From Candidatus Zixiibacteriota bacterium (lineage in GTDB: Bacteria; Zixibacteria; MSB-5A5; UM-FILTER-46-8): a DNA stretch of 37,138 bases. A program made the translations under genes and the position numbers. The stretch covers positions 1 through 37,138 of the forward strand of contig WJIJ01000012.1 of assembly GCA_014730345.1 (NCBI GenBank), in the 5' to 3' direction. Shown piece by piece: positions 26,280 to 33,902 of this stretch. How positions within the stretch are numbered: the stretch's first letter is position 1; each line of letters begins with the position of its first letter. The notes below the pieces were generated by a model. It had not been told where the DNA came from. It searched no databases and saw only the letters and a program-made list of their open reading frames with translations.

Positions 26280-28069
26280 GGACACTTCTATTATTTAAGA
26301 TAATTACGATTTATATCCTATCCTTATTCATCGTGGATTTTGCCTTCGCCAATGATGATAAATTCACGGTGCGGTCGGTAAGGATAGAGGGAAACGAGGC
26401 GTTTGAAGATGACCGCGTCCGCGGGTTGATGGTCAGCCGGCCGCCGGGTTTTTTGAGTTCCACGAAATTCTATCCGGAGGTCTTCGAAAGCGACCTGCAG
26501 AATATCATATATTTCTATAACCAACATGGCTACCTGCAGGCATCGATTATCGATACGTCGATTTATCGCGATAGTGTGGAGATGGATGTTGACCTTTACA
26601 TCGATCTAAAAGAAGGAGAAGTTACCCATGTTGAGGGTATCTCGATATTCGGGAACACTGTTTTCAGCGATTCAACATTACTGGAAACAATCGGATTAAG
26701 TGACGGGGACCCGTACAGCAACGCCAAAGTTTCAGAAGGTATGCTCAAAATTGTTTCGATGTATGCCGACAGCGGCTACCTGGAGGCATCTATAAAACCG
26801 GACACGCGTATCAATGATGTTACCAGAACGGCTATAGTCGACCTGCAGGTGGAAGAAAACCAGCAGTCGGTTATTGAATCGATTACCTTCGAGGGATCAA
26901 AATTAACTAAAACACATGTTATTCGTAAGGAGCTTTTATTCGAAGAAGGTGAAGTTGTTAATTACTCAGATCTAATGAAATCCCAGAGAGACCTCTACCT
27001 TACCGGCCTTTTTAAAAGCGTGTTTATCCGGCCCCGACCAACCCCGGACAGCGCCGCCGGTAAGAAAGATATATTAATAGAACTTAACGAAGTTCTCCCC
27101 CATGAATTGGGTTTAACAGTCGGTTATGGCTCCATTGACAAACTCCGGGGCAAGGTTGAATTGTTGACCAATAACTGGATGGGTACCGCCCGCAAACTCG
27201 GATTAACCGCCAGCGCGAGTTTCGTTAAAAGGCGGGTGGAAGGTTCTTTCACCGAGCCATATTCCCTTGGAACCAAGTTCAAGACCGATGTTAACCTTTT
27301 CTTCGAATTTTTGGAAGAACCCGGTTATGACCTCCGTAAATACGGCGGTGAATTAACTGTCGGCCGCAGGTTCGCCAAAAACGCGAATATATCATTAACA
27401 TTCCGCTATGAAAACTCGCGGCTGTTACATGTTGAAACCACTGATATTCCGGAAGATTTCGATTCGAGGGTACGAAGTTTGAAACTTTCAGTTACCAATG
27501 ATTCCCGGGACAACCTGTTTAACCCGACGAAAGGGACCTACCAGGAATTCAGCCATGAGATAGCCGGCGCTTTTCTACAAGGAACCAGCGCGTTCACCAG
27601 AACGATTGTAAGAGTTAAAGGTTTTTTGCCATGGGGAAGAAACGCGGTCCTGGCATCGGCTGTCGAGTTCGGGTGGAGCGATTACTTCGGAGACGCGTCC
27701 AGCCTGCCGCTGAATGAGCGTTTCTATGCGGGAGGGCCTAATTCGCTGCGTGGATTCGAGTATCAAAAAGCCGGTCCACTTGATGAGAACAATGTCCCTG
27801 TAGGCGGCCAGTTTAAAATAGTGTGGAATGTTCTTGAAATACGCCGCGCAATTTATAAAATGGTAGGAATAGGCCTGTTTTTCGACGCAGGTAATGTGTG
27901 GAGAAATATTACATACTTCCAGTCAGGTACTATCAGGTATACCGCCGGAGCCGGAATAAGGGCCGACACTCCGGTTGGCATTCTAAGGCTGGATTATGGC
28001 AGGAACCTTGATCCAAGAGACTTTGAAAATCCCAACCAGTTTTACTTCAGCATTGGACACGCGTTTTAG
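26276..28069 (+). CDS. tamA: Omp85-family outer-membrane protein (TamA/BamA-like)
   Basis: 597 residues. Signal peptide (1-25, ending FAFA), then three POTRA domains (about 30-112, 116-194, 197-272), each with the pattern V..I.F.GN..., and a 16-strand barrel domain (about 277-597). The barrel has the signature loop FYAGGPNSLRGFEYQ (RGF motif) and the last strands GAGIRADTPVGILRLDYG and FYFSIGHAF with terminal Phe. Three POTRAs and the neighbouring tamB gene fit TamA rather than BamA, which usually has five. It sits in the outer membrane and acts in membrane-protein or lipid assembly. The order tamB then tamA is the reverse of the proteobacterial tamAB operon. No ribosome site stands out, consistent with coupling to tamB. 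Confidence 0.88.
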   Translation: MRTLLLFKIITIYILSLFIVDFAFANDDKFTVRSVRIEGNEAFEDDRVRGLMVSRPPGFLSSTKFYPEVFESDLQNIIYFYNQHGYLQASIIDTSIYRDSVEMDVDLYIDLKEGEVTHVEGISIFGNTVFSDSTLLETIGLSDGDPYSNAKVSEGMLKIVSMYADSGYLEASIKPDTRINDVTRTAIVDLQVEENQQSVIESITFEGSKLTKTHVIRKELLFEEGEVVNYSDLMKSQRDLYLTGLFKSVFIRPRPTPDSAAGKKDILIELNEVLPHELGLTVGYGSIDKLRGKVELLTNNWMGTARKLGLTASASFVKRRVEGSFTEPYSLGTKFKTDVNLFFEFLEEPGYDLRKYGGELTVGRRFAKNANISLTFRYENSRLLHVETTDIPEDFDSRVRSLKLSVTNDSRDNLFNPTKGTYQEFSHEIAGAFLQGTSAFTRTIVRVKGFLPWGRNAVLASAVEFGWSDYFGDASSLPLNERFYAGGPNSLRGFEYQKAGPLDENNVPVGGQFKIVWNVLEIRRAIYKMVGIGLFFDAGNVWRNITYFQSGTIRYTAGAGIRADTPVGILRLDYGRNLDPRDFENPNQFYFSIGHAF

Positions 28070-28072
28070 TTT

Positions 28073-28570
28073 ATGCCCTGGTATGACATTATATACTTCA
28101 TAATCGCCCTGATAATCATGATTGTGGGACTCGCGGGAGTTATACTGCCTGTTCTACCGGGTATACCGCTGATGTTCGGCGCCGCATTCCTGTTTGCCCT
28201 ACTTACCGGATTCGATTACATCGGCTGGGACACACTTTTAATTTACGGGATTTTGACGGCATTTGCCCTGCTAATCGACTGGCTTGCTTCGGTATTCGGT
28301 GTAAAGAAAATGGGAGGTACTAACGCGGGGATGATTGGGGCGTTTATCGGGATGATTGTTGGTTTGCTTATTCCCGGACCCGGTATTTTCGCGTTCCTGA
28401 TATTTTCATTTCTGGGAGCTTTTTTCTTCGAGTTGTTATTTAACCGCGACGCGCAGATCGCCTTGCGGGCAGGTTTGGGCAGTTTTCTCGGTTTCCTCGC
28501 CGGAGGAATATTGAAATTCGCCATTGGTATGGTGATTATCGGCAATTTTATATGGCGTATCTTATTTTAA
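28073..28570 (+). CDS. DUF456 family small membrane protein
   Basis: 165 residues, almost wholly hydrophobic, with about five membrane spans and family landmarks GVILPVLPGIPLMFGAAFLFAL, DWLASVFGVKKMGGTNAG and the Gly/Pro-rich IPGPGIFAF. The function of DUF456 is unknown. It begins 3 bases after the tamA stop with no Shine-Dalgarno, so it is the third gene of the tam operon and is probably translated by coupling. A role in envelope assembly with TamAB is an inference from position. Confidence 0.8.
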   Translation: MPWYDIIYFIIALIIMIVGLAGVILPVLPGIPLMFGAAFLFALLTGFDYIGWDTLLIYGILTAFALLIDWLASVFGVKKMGGTNAGMIGAFIGMIVGLLIPGPGIFAFLIFSFLGAFFFELLFNRDAQIALRAGLGSFLGFLAGGILKFAIGMVIIGNFIWRILF

Positions 28571-28613
28571 GGCAAGGTATTAACTGTTTTTTTAGTAGGT
28601 GTTATTATTTAGC

Positions 28614-28642
28614 TTTACAAACTTGAGTATTATTATTATAAT
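28614..28642 (+). promoter_or_regulatory. Sigma-70-type promoter of the beta-helix cargo gene
   Basis: TTTACA (28614-28619), 17 bases, TATAAT (28637-28642). The -10 is perfect and the -35 has 5 of 6 consensus bases. It gives a leader of about 57 bases to ATG 28706. Confidence 0.6.
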
Positions 28643-28705
28643 TAAAAAACTTCATTAACTACAGCTATTTCTTCAAAAGGTAGAGTTTTCAGGAGAAAAG
28701 GATTT

Positions 28706-29245
28706 ATGAAGAGAATCATCATCGCGGCAATGGCATTACTAATGCTTCTTCCTGCTTCAGGATTCGCTTACGAAAGCCTGCAAGCGGTTTTCGACAGCGC
28801 GGGTTCGGCATTCGGCTACGATAAGTACATAGTGCTTGATCCGAGGGTCGAATACGAAGGGGATTTGCAGATTTATTCCGGCGACAAAGTACGGATAATC
28901 GGCAACGGCGCTAAAATTTATGGACAGCAGTACAATAACTCTATTTACGTCTATTACTCGCTACTTGACGTTTCCGACTGCATATTCATAGGCGGCCAGA
29001 GATGCCTTTATTACGAAATCAATTCGCAGGGAAAGGTGTTTAACAATACTTTAATCGGAGCCGATAGCGCGGGTATTCAGACATACTATCCAAACTCCAA
29101 TTACGATGTGGAGATATACGATAATATAATTTACGACTGCTATTTCGGCATTGCCGCGGCAGAGGATTATCTTCCCGCGTATATAGGGTATAATATAATA
29201 AATAATTCCGGGTGGTACAATTACGCCCAGTACTGCTATGGGTGA
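28706..29245 (+). CDS. Secreted right-handed beta-helix protein, N-terminal half (ends at an in-frame TGA)
   Basis: 179 residues: signal peptide (1-21) followed by parallel beta-helix rungs (DLQIYSGDKVRIIGNGAKIYG, SLLDVSDCIFIGG, VEIYDNIIYDCYFGIAAAED). This pattern is common in polysaccharide-binding or pectate-lyase-like extracellular proteins, but no catalytic set can be named. Translation stops at TGA 29243-29245. The same frame stays open on the other side and continues with the rest of the protein and a T9SS tail, so this is one gene cut by a single stop. AAAGGA precedes ATG 28706, and a good promoter lies upstream. Without the tail this fragment would stay in the periplasm. The TGA may be a mutation, a sequencing error or, less likely, a recoded codon. 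Confidence 0.7.
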   Translation: MKRIIIAAMALLMLLPASGFAYESLQAVFDSAGSAFGYDKYIVLDPRVEYEGDLQIYSGDKVRIIGNGAKIYGQQYNNSIYVYYSLLDVSDCIFIGGQRCLYYEINSQGKVFNNTLIGADSAGIQTYYPNSNYDVEIYDNIIYDCYFGIAAAEDYLPAYIGYNIINNSGWYNYAQYCYG

Positions 29246-29254
29246 GGAGGCACA

Positions 29255-30070
29255 GTGGAGCCTTTCGCTCCGTCTCCCGGTTCGGGAGAACTTGATGTCG
29301 ACCCCGGTTTTGTTGACCCCGACAACGGCAATTATTTCCTTGATTCCGGTTCCTTGGCAATAGGATCGGGAAGATACGGCGACTGCAGGGGCGCTCTCCA
29401 GCATAATGTATGGGTAACCATGATCCCGGATGATCCTGTTATCGAGGTTGCCCCGGGAAGCGCTTTTCGATTTACAGGTATACTCCAGAATGGAACGGAG
29501 CTTTCTTTGAATGGCGATGTCTGGATTATGCTACAATTGCCGGGCGGCTCTCAATACGGGCCTTTGCATACTTTCAATAACCTTTCCATCTCCCCTTACG
29601 CGCGGTTAGCGGCTGAGGGCGTAACCCAGGAGATTCCATCCTATGCCCCGACGGGAATATACAGCTATATCGCTTATGTAGGTTATTACCCGGGCTGGAA
29701 AGCTGATTCCGCTATGCTCCAGTTTACGGTAACAGACGCCATCGGCGGAGGGAATGAGGAATGGTTGTTGCATGGCTGGTTTGGGGCAGAACCCGAAAAT
29801 CTACCCCTCAAAACTGCCGTCCTGAACAGTTATCCAAACCCGTTCAATGCCCGTACAACTATTGAATTTCAGCTTTCGAACCCCGGTGATGTAAATATAG
29901 ATATATATAACCTCGCCGGACAAAAGATAGCCGACTTAACTGATGATCATTTCGATAGCGGTTCCCATATTGTAACCTGGGACGCGTCAGATTATTCAAG
30001 CGGAATATACTTCTACCGGTTTAAGGCTGGAGAAACAGCCCAAATCGGCAGGATGACGCTGGTGAAGTAG
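29255..30070 (+). CDS. C-terminal half of the beta-helix T9SS cargo protein (after the in-frame TGA)
   Basis: Up to 271 residues in the same frame as the preceding fragment: a linker with DVDPGFVDPDNGNYFL and SLAIGSG (typical end of a beta-helix domain), the module of about 100 residues found before the tail in three other proteins (FTGILQN, DVWIML, YGP, IPSYAPTGIYSYIAYVGYYP), and a full T9SS tail (SYPNPFNARTT ... GIYFYRF...MTLVK). A GTG at 29255 has GGAGG 4 bases upstream, directly behind the stop, so reinitiation is possible. Without its own signal peptide a separately made product could not be exported, so either read-through gives the functional protein or the gene is broken. Confidence 0.65.
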   Translation: MEPFAPSPGSGELDVDPGFVDPDNGNYFLDSGSLAIGSGRYGDCRGALQHNVWVTMIPDDPVIEVAPGSAFRFTGILQNGTELSLNGDVWIMLQLPGGSQYGPLHTFNNLSISPYARLAAEGVTQEIPSYAPTGIYSYIAYVGYYPGWKADSAMLQFTVTDAIGGGNEEWLLHGWFGAEPENLPLKTAVLNSYPNPFNARTTIEFQLSNPGDVNIDIYNLAGQKIADLTDDHFDSGSHIVTWDASDYSSGIYFYRFKAGETAQIGRMTLVK

Positions 30071-30103
30071 GTTTCAATTTTATAAGATACTGAATTTAAA
30101 GAA

Positions 30104-30139
30104 AAATGCCGGGAGCAACGCTTCCGGCTTTCTAATTTC
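30104..30139 (+). terminator. Rho-independent terminator of the beta-helix gene
   Basis: A 9-bp stem GCCGGGAGC/GCTTCCGGC (30108-30116 with 30120-30128, loop AAC, one G-U pair) is followed by TTTCTAATTTC. Confidence 0.65.
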
Positions 30140-30169
30140 ATTCTGCGGGAAATTACGGTTATTCAAGCA

Positions 30170-30199
30170 AAAGAAGCGGCCGGATCCAAAATCCGGCCG
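30170..30199 (-). terminator. Terminator hairpin of the FlgP/FlgT-like cluster
   Basis: CGGCCGGAT (30177-30185) pairs with ATCCGGCCG (30191-30199), loop CCAAA. On the minus strand CTTCTTTTGCTTG follows. It sits 27 bases past the last stop codon of the cluster, convergent with the previous terminator. Confidence 0.6.
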
Positions 30200-30225
30200 T
30201 AAATATCTATAAAGCGGTCAACCGC

Positions 30226-31152
30226 TTAAGGTCTGACTATATCGCCCCTATCGAACCCCGAACCGCTTTTCGAAATAGCCTTCGAGAATTTTTCCTGCAC
30301 TTCGATAATCTGGACTTTTCCGAGTTTGGTTTCTTCGGAGCCGAGATTCAACCCGGTGTCCGGATCGATTAAATCTTCTCCCGGGCGGTAAACATCCATA
30401 ACATTGCCGACCAACAAACCAATATTAGAACCGCCATTGATATAAATAGTGGGGCCGGAAACTTTAATGATTTTGCCCGACCATGGTCTGGCTCTCAATT
30501 GGGCGTCGATCTTGGAGATAATCTGTTCCACCGCCTTACGGGTAGCTTTGCCCACCTGTGTCTTGTCGAACCTGGACTTATCTTTAAAATCGAAATCCTT
30601 GGTATCTATGGATAGGCCAGCCTTCTTCTCTTCGCCAACCACGTTATCGGCGGCCAGGATCTGACCGGTCTCGGTATCTACCAGGCGTACATCGCAGGCT
30701 ACTCTCGCGGCATTTTGACTTACTCCCAAACCGAATCCCTTAATACGGCCGCCGGTTTCCTGCTTTTTCTGGCCGAATTCGGTAACGGCGCCAAATACGG
30801 CAATTTCCACGCCTAACAATTTACCGACCTGAGCGGCGGTCTGCTGGGTTACCGCTCCAGTCATACCGAGGTTCTGTTCGGCCATCACCTGTTGAATCTG
30901 CTGGCGTTCGATGACTACATATTGATTACTCTTTACCAGTTCAGTGGTCAACATATCAGCCATGCCTTCACCCACGTTGAAACGGCCATAGTCTGTTTTA
31001 TCATCAAAACTGAAGACAGCTATGCGTCGCTTCAGGGTTGGCACCGGTACTTCCGGCACATTCTCCGGCTGGGCATAAACGGCGATTTCCATAACTCCCG
31101 CTAATATAACCGATAGCATCAATGCTAATATAATCCCTGTTTTCCTGCGCAT
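30226..31152 (-). CDS. CsgG/FlgO-like exported protein with FlgT C-terminal-like domain
   Basis: 308 residues. Signal peptide (about 1-27) without a lipobox Cys, unlike curli CsgG. Residues 41-205 form a CsgG-type (TolB N-terminal-like) domain: RRIAVFSFDDKT, GEGMADMLTTELVKSNQYVVIERQQIQQVMAEQ, AAQVGKLLGVEIAVFGAVTEFG, VRLVDTETGQIL. Residues 220-308 (GKIIKVSGPTIYINGGSNIG, KLGKVQIIEVQEKFSKAI, FDRGDIVRP) resemble the small SH3-like domain that ends the flagellar H-ring protein FlgT. The open frame begins at a TTG, but GGAGG 6 bases ahead marks ATG 31152. It is the last gene of a three-gene operon whose upstream member holds a FlgT N-terminal-like domain. It probably belongs to an outer-membrane or flagellar-basal ring; a curli-like pore is the alternative. 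Confidence 0.75.
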   Translation of the reverse strand: MRRKTGIILALMLSVILAGVMEIAVYAQPENVPEVPVPTLKRRIAVFSFDDKTDYGRFNVGEGMADMLTTELVKSNQYVVIERQQIQQVMAEQNLGMTGAVTQQTAAQVGKLLGVEIAVFGAVTEFGQKKQETGGRIKGFGLGVSQNAARVACDVRLVDTETGQILAADNVVGEEKKAGLSIDTKDFDFKDKSRFDKTQVGKATRKAVEQIISKIDAQLRARPWSGKIIKVSGPTIYINGGSNIGLLVGNVMDVYRPGEDLIDPDTGLNLGSEETKLGKVQIIEVQEKFSKAISKSGSGFDRGDIVRP

Positions 31153-31184
31153 TATCTCCTCCAAGGTTTAATTCCTATTATCTT

Positions 31185-32384
31185 TTACTTTCTGCTTACC
31201 TTTACTTCGAGGTTATTAGCCGATACGTTCAACACCTCGAAATTGAAATTCGGATTATCCTTTCCGCTTAAATCAGCGGCAATATCGGTGGCGTTTCTAA
31301 CAGATTCGATATCGAAAATTGCCACTCCCCCGTCAAAAGACCTCTGGTCGATAGATTTAACCCCGCGTACATAATCCTGCAGGGTAAATTTTAAATCGTT
31401 CAAATCGGAAAATGATTTTACATTGGTAAATGTTACCGCGATTCTCATCCCTCCGGCAAGGTCGGCGGACCAGGTATCTATAATCTCGCTGGTCAATGTC
31501 CGCGCCACGCTTTCAGTCGCCTTTTGGATAGCCATTACTCCGCCGGTAATTTCGTCGATATGCACCTGAGCCGCGTGTTCGTCGTCTGTGCCGATGATAT
31601 CCGCGTTATCGGTGCGGATCGCTTTTAAATTGACATAGGCCTGTATGGAAATCATCCCGCCAAGCTGAGCATTGACATTAGCTTTTTTGGAGATGGCATT
31701 TCCGGTGATGATAACCTCGGCGCCGGCCTGGTTGCCGATTGCCGCCGCGGCCTGCTGGTCGCCGCGCATTGCCGCTGATTCCGATGCCTTCTTGATATTC
31801 CTGAACGCGGTTTGCTGGTCCACAAAACGAAATCCCTTGGCCCGGAACACTTCCTGGAGTTTCTGTTCGGCGGTGTTTAAATCGTAACCGTCGCGGTGGT
31901 AATGATGGTCAGAAAGGTTCTGCTCATCAATAATCACCATCATCCGGGGCAGTCCTTTTCTATCGATGAGAATTCCCAGCGCCTCCAGGTCGTTCTTCAA
32001 ATCCGCCGCTGAAACGGTGGCATTTATGGTCGCCTCGTATACATTGGGCAGATTCGGGGACATTCCTTCCTTGACGATGTCAAAAGAACGCACGTAGCCC
32101 TGGGTTTTGGCATAGATTTTATCTTCGATAGTCATCGAGTTTTTCACGATAGACTCCGCTGAAATCATGGTGCCCATCGCCTGCTCCACGGCTTTCCGGA
32201 GGGCGTCGTTAACCGCTTCATCACGCGCTTTCCCGGTATCGCCGGCAACGACTACGCCCATTCCGGTAGCGGCTACGGTAACTTCATCCTGTTCCTGGGC
32301 GAACGCGCAGAATACGGGCATAAAGAGAATCGCCAGCGTTAATGTTAAAGAAATACCCCTCTTGGTTATTATATTCATTTCCAT
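31185..32384 (-). CDS. Exported protein with FlgT N-terminal-like domain
   Basis: 399 residues. Signal peptide ending CAFA (about 29). Residues 35-130 (VTVAATGMGVVVAGDTGKARDE...DALRKAVEQAMGTMISAESIVKNSM...GYVRSF) match the layout of the FlgT N-terminal domain and of LPP20-type proteins. A central alpha/beta part (about 145-310) with RMMVIIDEQN and GAEVIITGNAI resembles a TolB-like fold. The C-terminal 90 residues (GGMRIAVTFTNVKSFSDLNDLKFTL...VEVSRK-type end) are unassigned. The upstream and downstream genes carry LPP20 and CsgG/FlgT-C domains. Its place between them at 32 and 57 bases implies one transcript. ATG 32384 follows GGGG at moderate distance; a Met two codons later is an equal option. 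Periplasmic or outer-membrane ring component is the best guess. Confidence 0.7.
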   Translation of the reverse strand: MEMNIITKRGISLTLTLAILFMPVFCAFAQEQDEVTVAATGMGVVVAGDTGKARDEAVNDALRKAVEQAMGTMISAESIVKNSMTIEDKIYAKTQGYVRSFDIVKEGMSPNLPNVYEATINATVSAADLKNDLEALGILIDRKGLPRMMVIIDEQNLSDHHYHRDGYDLNTAEQKLQEVFRAKGFRFVDQQTAFRNIKKASESAAMRGDQQAAAAIGNQAGAEVIITGNAISKKANVNAQLGGMISIQAYVNLKAIRTDNADIIGTDDEHAAQVHIDEITGGVMAIQKATESVARTLTSEIIDTWSADLAGGMRIAVTFTNVKSFSDLNDLKFTLQDYVRGVKSIDQRSFDGGVAIFDIESVRNATDIAADLSGKDNPNFNFEVLNVSANNLEVKVSRK

Positions 32385-32410
32385 ATCAACCCCGATGAGA
32401 TAATATGATT

Positions 32411-32431
32411 CGGGGCCCCGTTGGAGCCCCG
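32411..32431 (-). other. GC-rich intercistronic hairpin
   Basis: CGGGGC and GCCCCG flank a 9-base loop between the first and second genes of the FlgP/FlgT-like cluster. No U-run follows, so it is more likely an mRNA-stability element than a terminator and could adjust the ratio of the two products. Confidence 0.4.
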
Positions 32432-32441
32432 TAAATTATAG

Positions 32442-33272
32442 TTAATCTACCAAAAATGCTACTTTACACTCATCCATGAACAGAAGGTTTTCTTCTGTGG
32501 AGGATAGAACGACCGCGTCAGCGTCGGCGATGACCACATCGCAATTGTTAGTTCCGGCGGCGCGGAGGCCCTTTACGCGCATCGGATTATCACCAACACG
32601 ATTGCTGAAAGTGCCCTCATCGCTTCCGTACTTAACAATACCGATTTCAGCGGCGGTATCCCTGTCCACCCAGTCGGGTCCGTAAACCTCTTCACCGGAC
32701 TCATCAAGGCATCTCGGCGAAAGGGCGTATTCAACGCCTAAACCGCGGCAATCAACGACCATGCCGGTATAAGAACCTCCGGGATTGGAAGGTATATCCT
32801 CGCTTTCCATCTCGGCCTGTTTGGAACCTGTGGGTGGAAGTACTACTCCGAGGATTTTGCCGCTGAGAGCGACTTCGACATCGAGTTCCACCGTACCATC
32901 ATCCATGTATCGCGGCGGTCCTACCTGCCGGAATCCCTTGAGCGTACCCTCGACGGTTACCCTGATGACGTCCGATTCGACCATGGAATTGTTGACAACC
33001 GTTTCAGCAGTCAGGTTAACTCCCTTTACGATTTCCATGAGTCGGCGGTAGGCATCGATGCGGGCGGCGGTTAAAGCACTGGTTCTTTGCTGGGCGGGAG
33101 AGAGTTTCGGATTTGGCGTTCCGATACCGGTAGCCATCACGTTAAGATCACCCCAATCCACGGCTCCACCGCTGGTTTGTTCGACAACTCCGCTATCCTG
33201 GGCAAATACCAGGGCCGCGAGCAAGATCACCATAAAAGGTACAGTTTTAAGAATATTTTTGGCAAAACGCAT
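32442..33272 (-). CDS. LPP20/FlgP-family exported protein
   Basis: 276 residues. Signal peptide (about 1-25, ending VFA) without a lipobox. Residues 40-145 form an LPP20-type domain (VMATGIGTPNP, TSALTAARIDAYRRLMEIVKGVNL, NNSMVESDVIRVTVEGTLKGF, VELDVEVALSGKI), the domain of FlgP, an outer-membrane protein required for motility in Vibrio and Campylobacter. The remaining part has TGMVVDCRGLGVEYALSPRCLDESGEEVYG, a segment common behind LPP20 domains in other Gram-negatives. An in-frame ATG at 33290 encodes the ribosome site itself; AGGAGG lies 8 bases ahead of ATG 33272, which is chosen. First gene of the cluster, 99 bases after tRNA-Gly on the same strand. Confidence 0.75.
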   Translation of the reverse strand: MRFAKNILKTVPFMVILLAALVFAQDSGVVEQTSGGAVDWGDLNVMATGIGTPNPKLSPAQQRTSALTAARIDAYRRLMEIVKGVNLTAETVVNNSMVESDVIRVTVEGTLKGFRQVGPPRYMDDGTVELDVEVALSGKILGVVLPPTGSKQAEMESEDIPSNPGGSYTGMVVDCRGLGVEYALSPRCLDESGEEVYGPDWVDRDTAAEIGIVKYGSDEGTFSNRVGDNPMRVKGLRAAGTNNCDVVIADADAVVLSSTEENLLFMDECKVAFLVD

Positions 33273-33371
33273 CAGATTAACCTCCTGCATATTGCGTTTA
33301 GTTTGTTTTTTGTCCTTTTCGTTTCTTTACCCCTTCGCTCTGCGATTGGTAATTCGGTTTAAAAAATAAAA

Positions 33372-33441
33372 GCGGGTGAAGGGAATCGAACCCTCGTATC
33401 AAGCTTGGGAAGCTTGTGTTCTACCATTGAACTACACCCGC
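33372..33441 (-). tRNA. tRNA-Gly (anticodon CCC)
   Basis: The minus strand folds as a complete 70-base cloverleaf. Acceptor GCGGGTG/CACCCGC pairs perfectly; the D arm is GTTC-AATGGTA-GAAC, the anticodon arm CAAGC-TTCCCAA-GCTTG with anticodon CCC, and the T arm GAGGG-TTCGATT-CCCTT with one G-U pair. CCA is not encoded; TTTTATTTTTT follows and may end the transcript. CCC reads GGG codons. Confidence 0.95.
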
Positions 33442-33902
33442 ATATCTTTCATTGTTTCGCCGATATAATAGTAATTAATTTCAAAAACCTTGAATAAGTA
33501 TGACTGCGCTAACTTAATAATATATCGGCAATAGCCTTTAAACGTTAAAGTCCCTTTAATTTCTTACATTTAATTATTACACAGCCTCCCCAAAGTCAAG
33601 TTATTTTTAAGGCTAAGGGGACAAGGCATTTTTCATAAAAATCTTCACAATTCGGCGAAATTATTAAAAGCCTTATTAAACCCGAATATAAGAGTATTTT
33701 TCTATCGTCTCTACACAATATAAGTAAGCAGTCTTTACATTCTTCTACCATATACCATGCATTATCCTTTGCCAACATATGGGAAGAATTCCATGTAATT
33801 TCTATTGACAATAATTGGTGTATTTATTATTTTAAATTACATCACGGAGGCGGGAGCCCATGTATATTAAAAGGCTGTTTTTACCATTGAAAGGGAATTT
33901 AG
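33442..33902. other. 461-bp AT-rich intergenic region
   Basis: It separates tRNA-Gly from the methyltransferase gene and contains the promoter at 33805-33833 and the short leader frame at 33860. A 71-codon frame on the minus strand (33596-33811) begins with TTG, lacks a ribosome site and resembles nothing, so it is not called. Confidence 0.5.
33805..33833 (+). promoter_or_regulatory. Sigma-70-type promoter of the methyltransferase gene
   Basis: TTGACA (33805-33810), 17 bases, TATTTT (33828-33833). Transcription would begin near 33840, just ahead of GGAGG at 33846. Confidence 0.55.

Noticed and set aside
29243-29275. TGA as a selenocysteine codon
   Set aside because: Only a 5-bp hairpin (GGAGC-CTTTC-GCTCC) lies downstream; its position, size and loop do not resemble a bacterial SECIS element, and beta-helix proteins are not selenoproteins.
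33596-33811. A 71-codon frame on the minus strand in an AT-rich gap
   Set aside because: TTG start, no ribosome site, no recognisable similarity, and it overlaps the methyltransferase promoter region.
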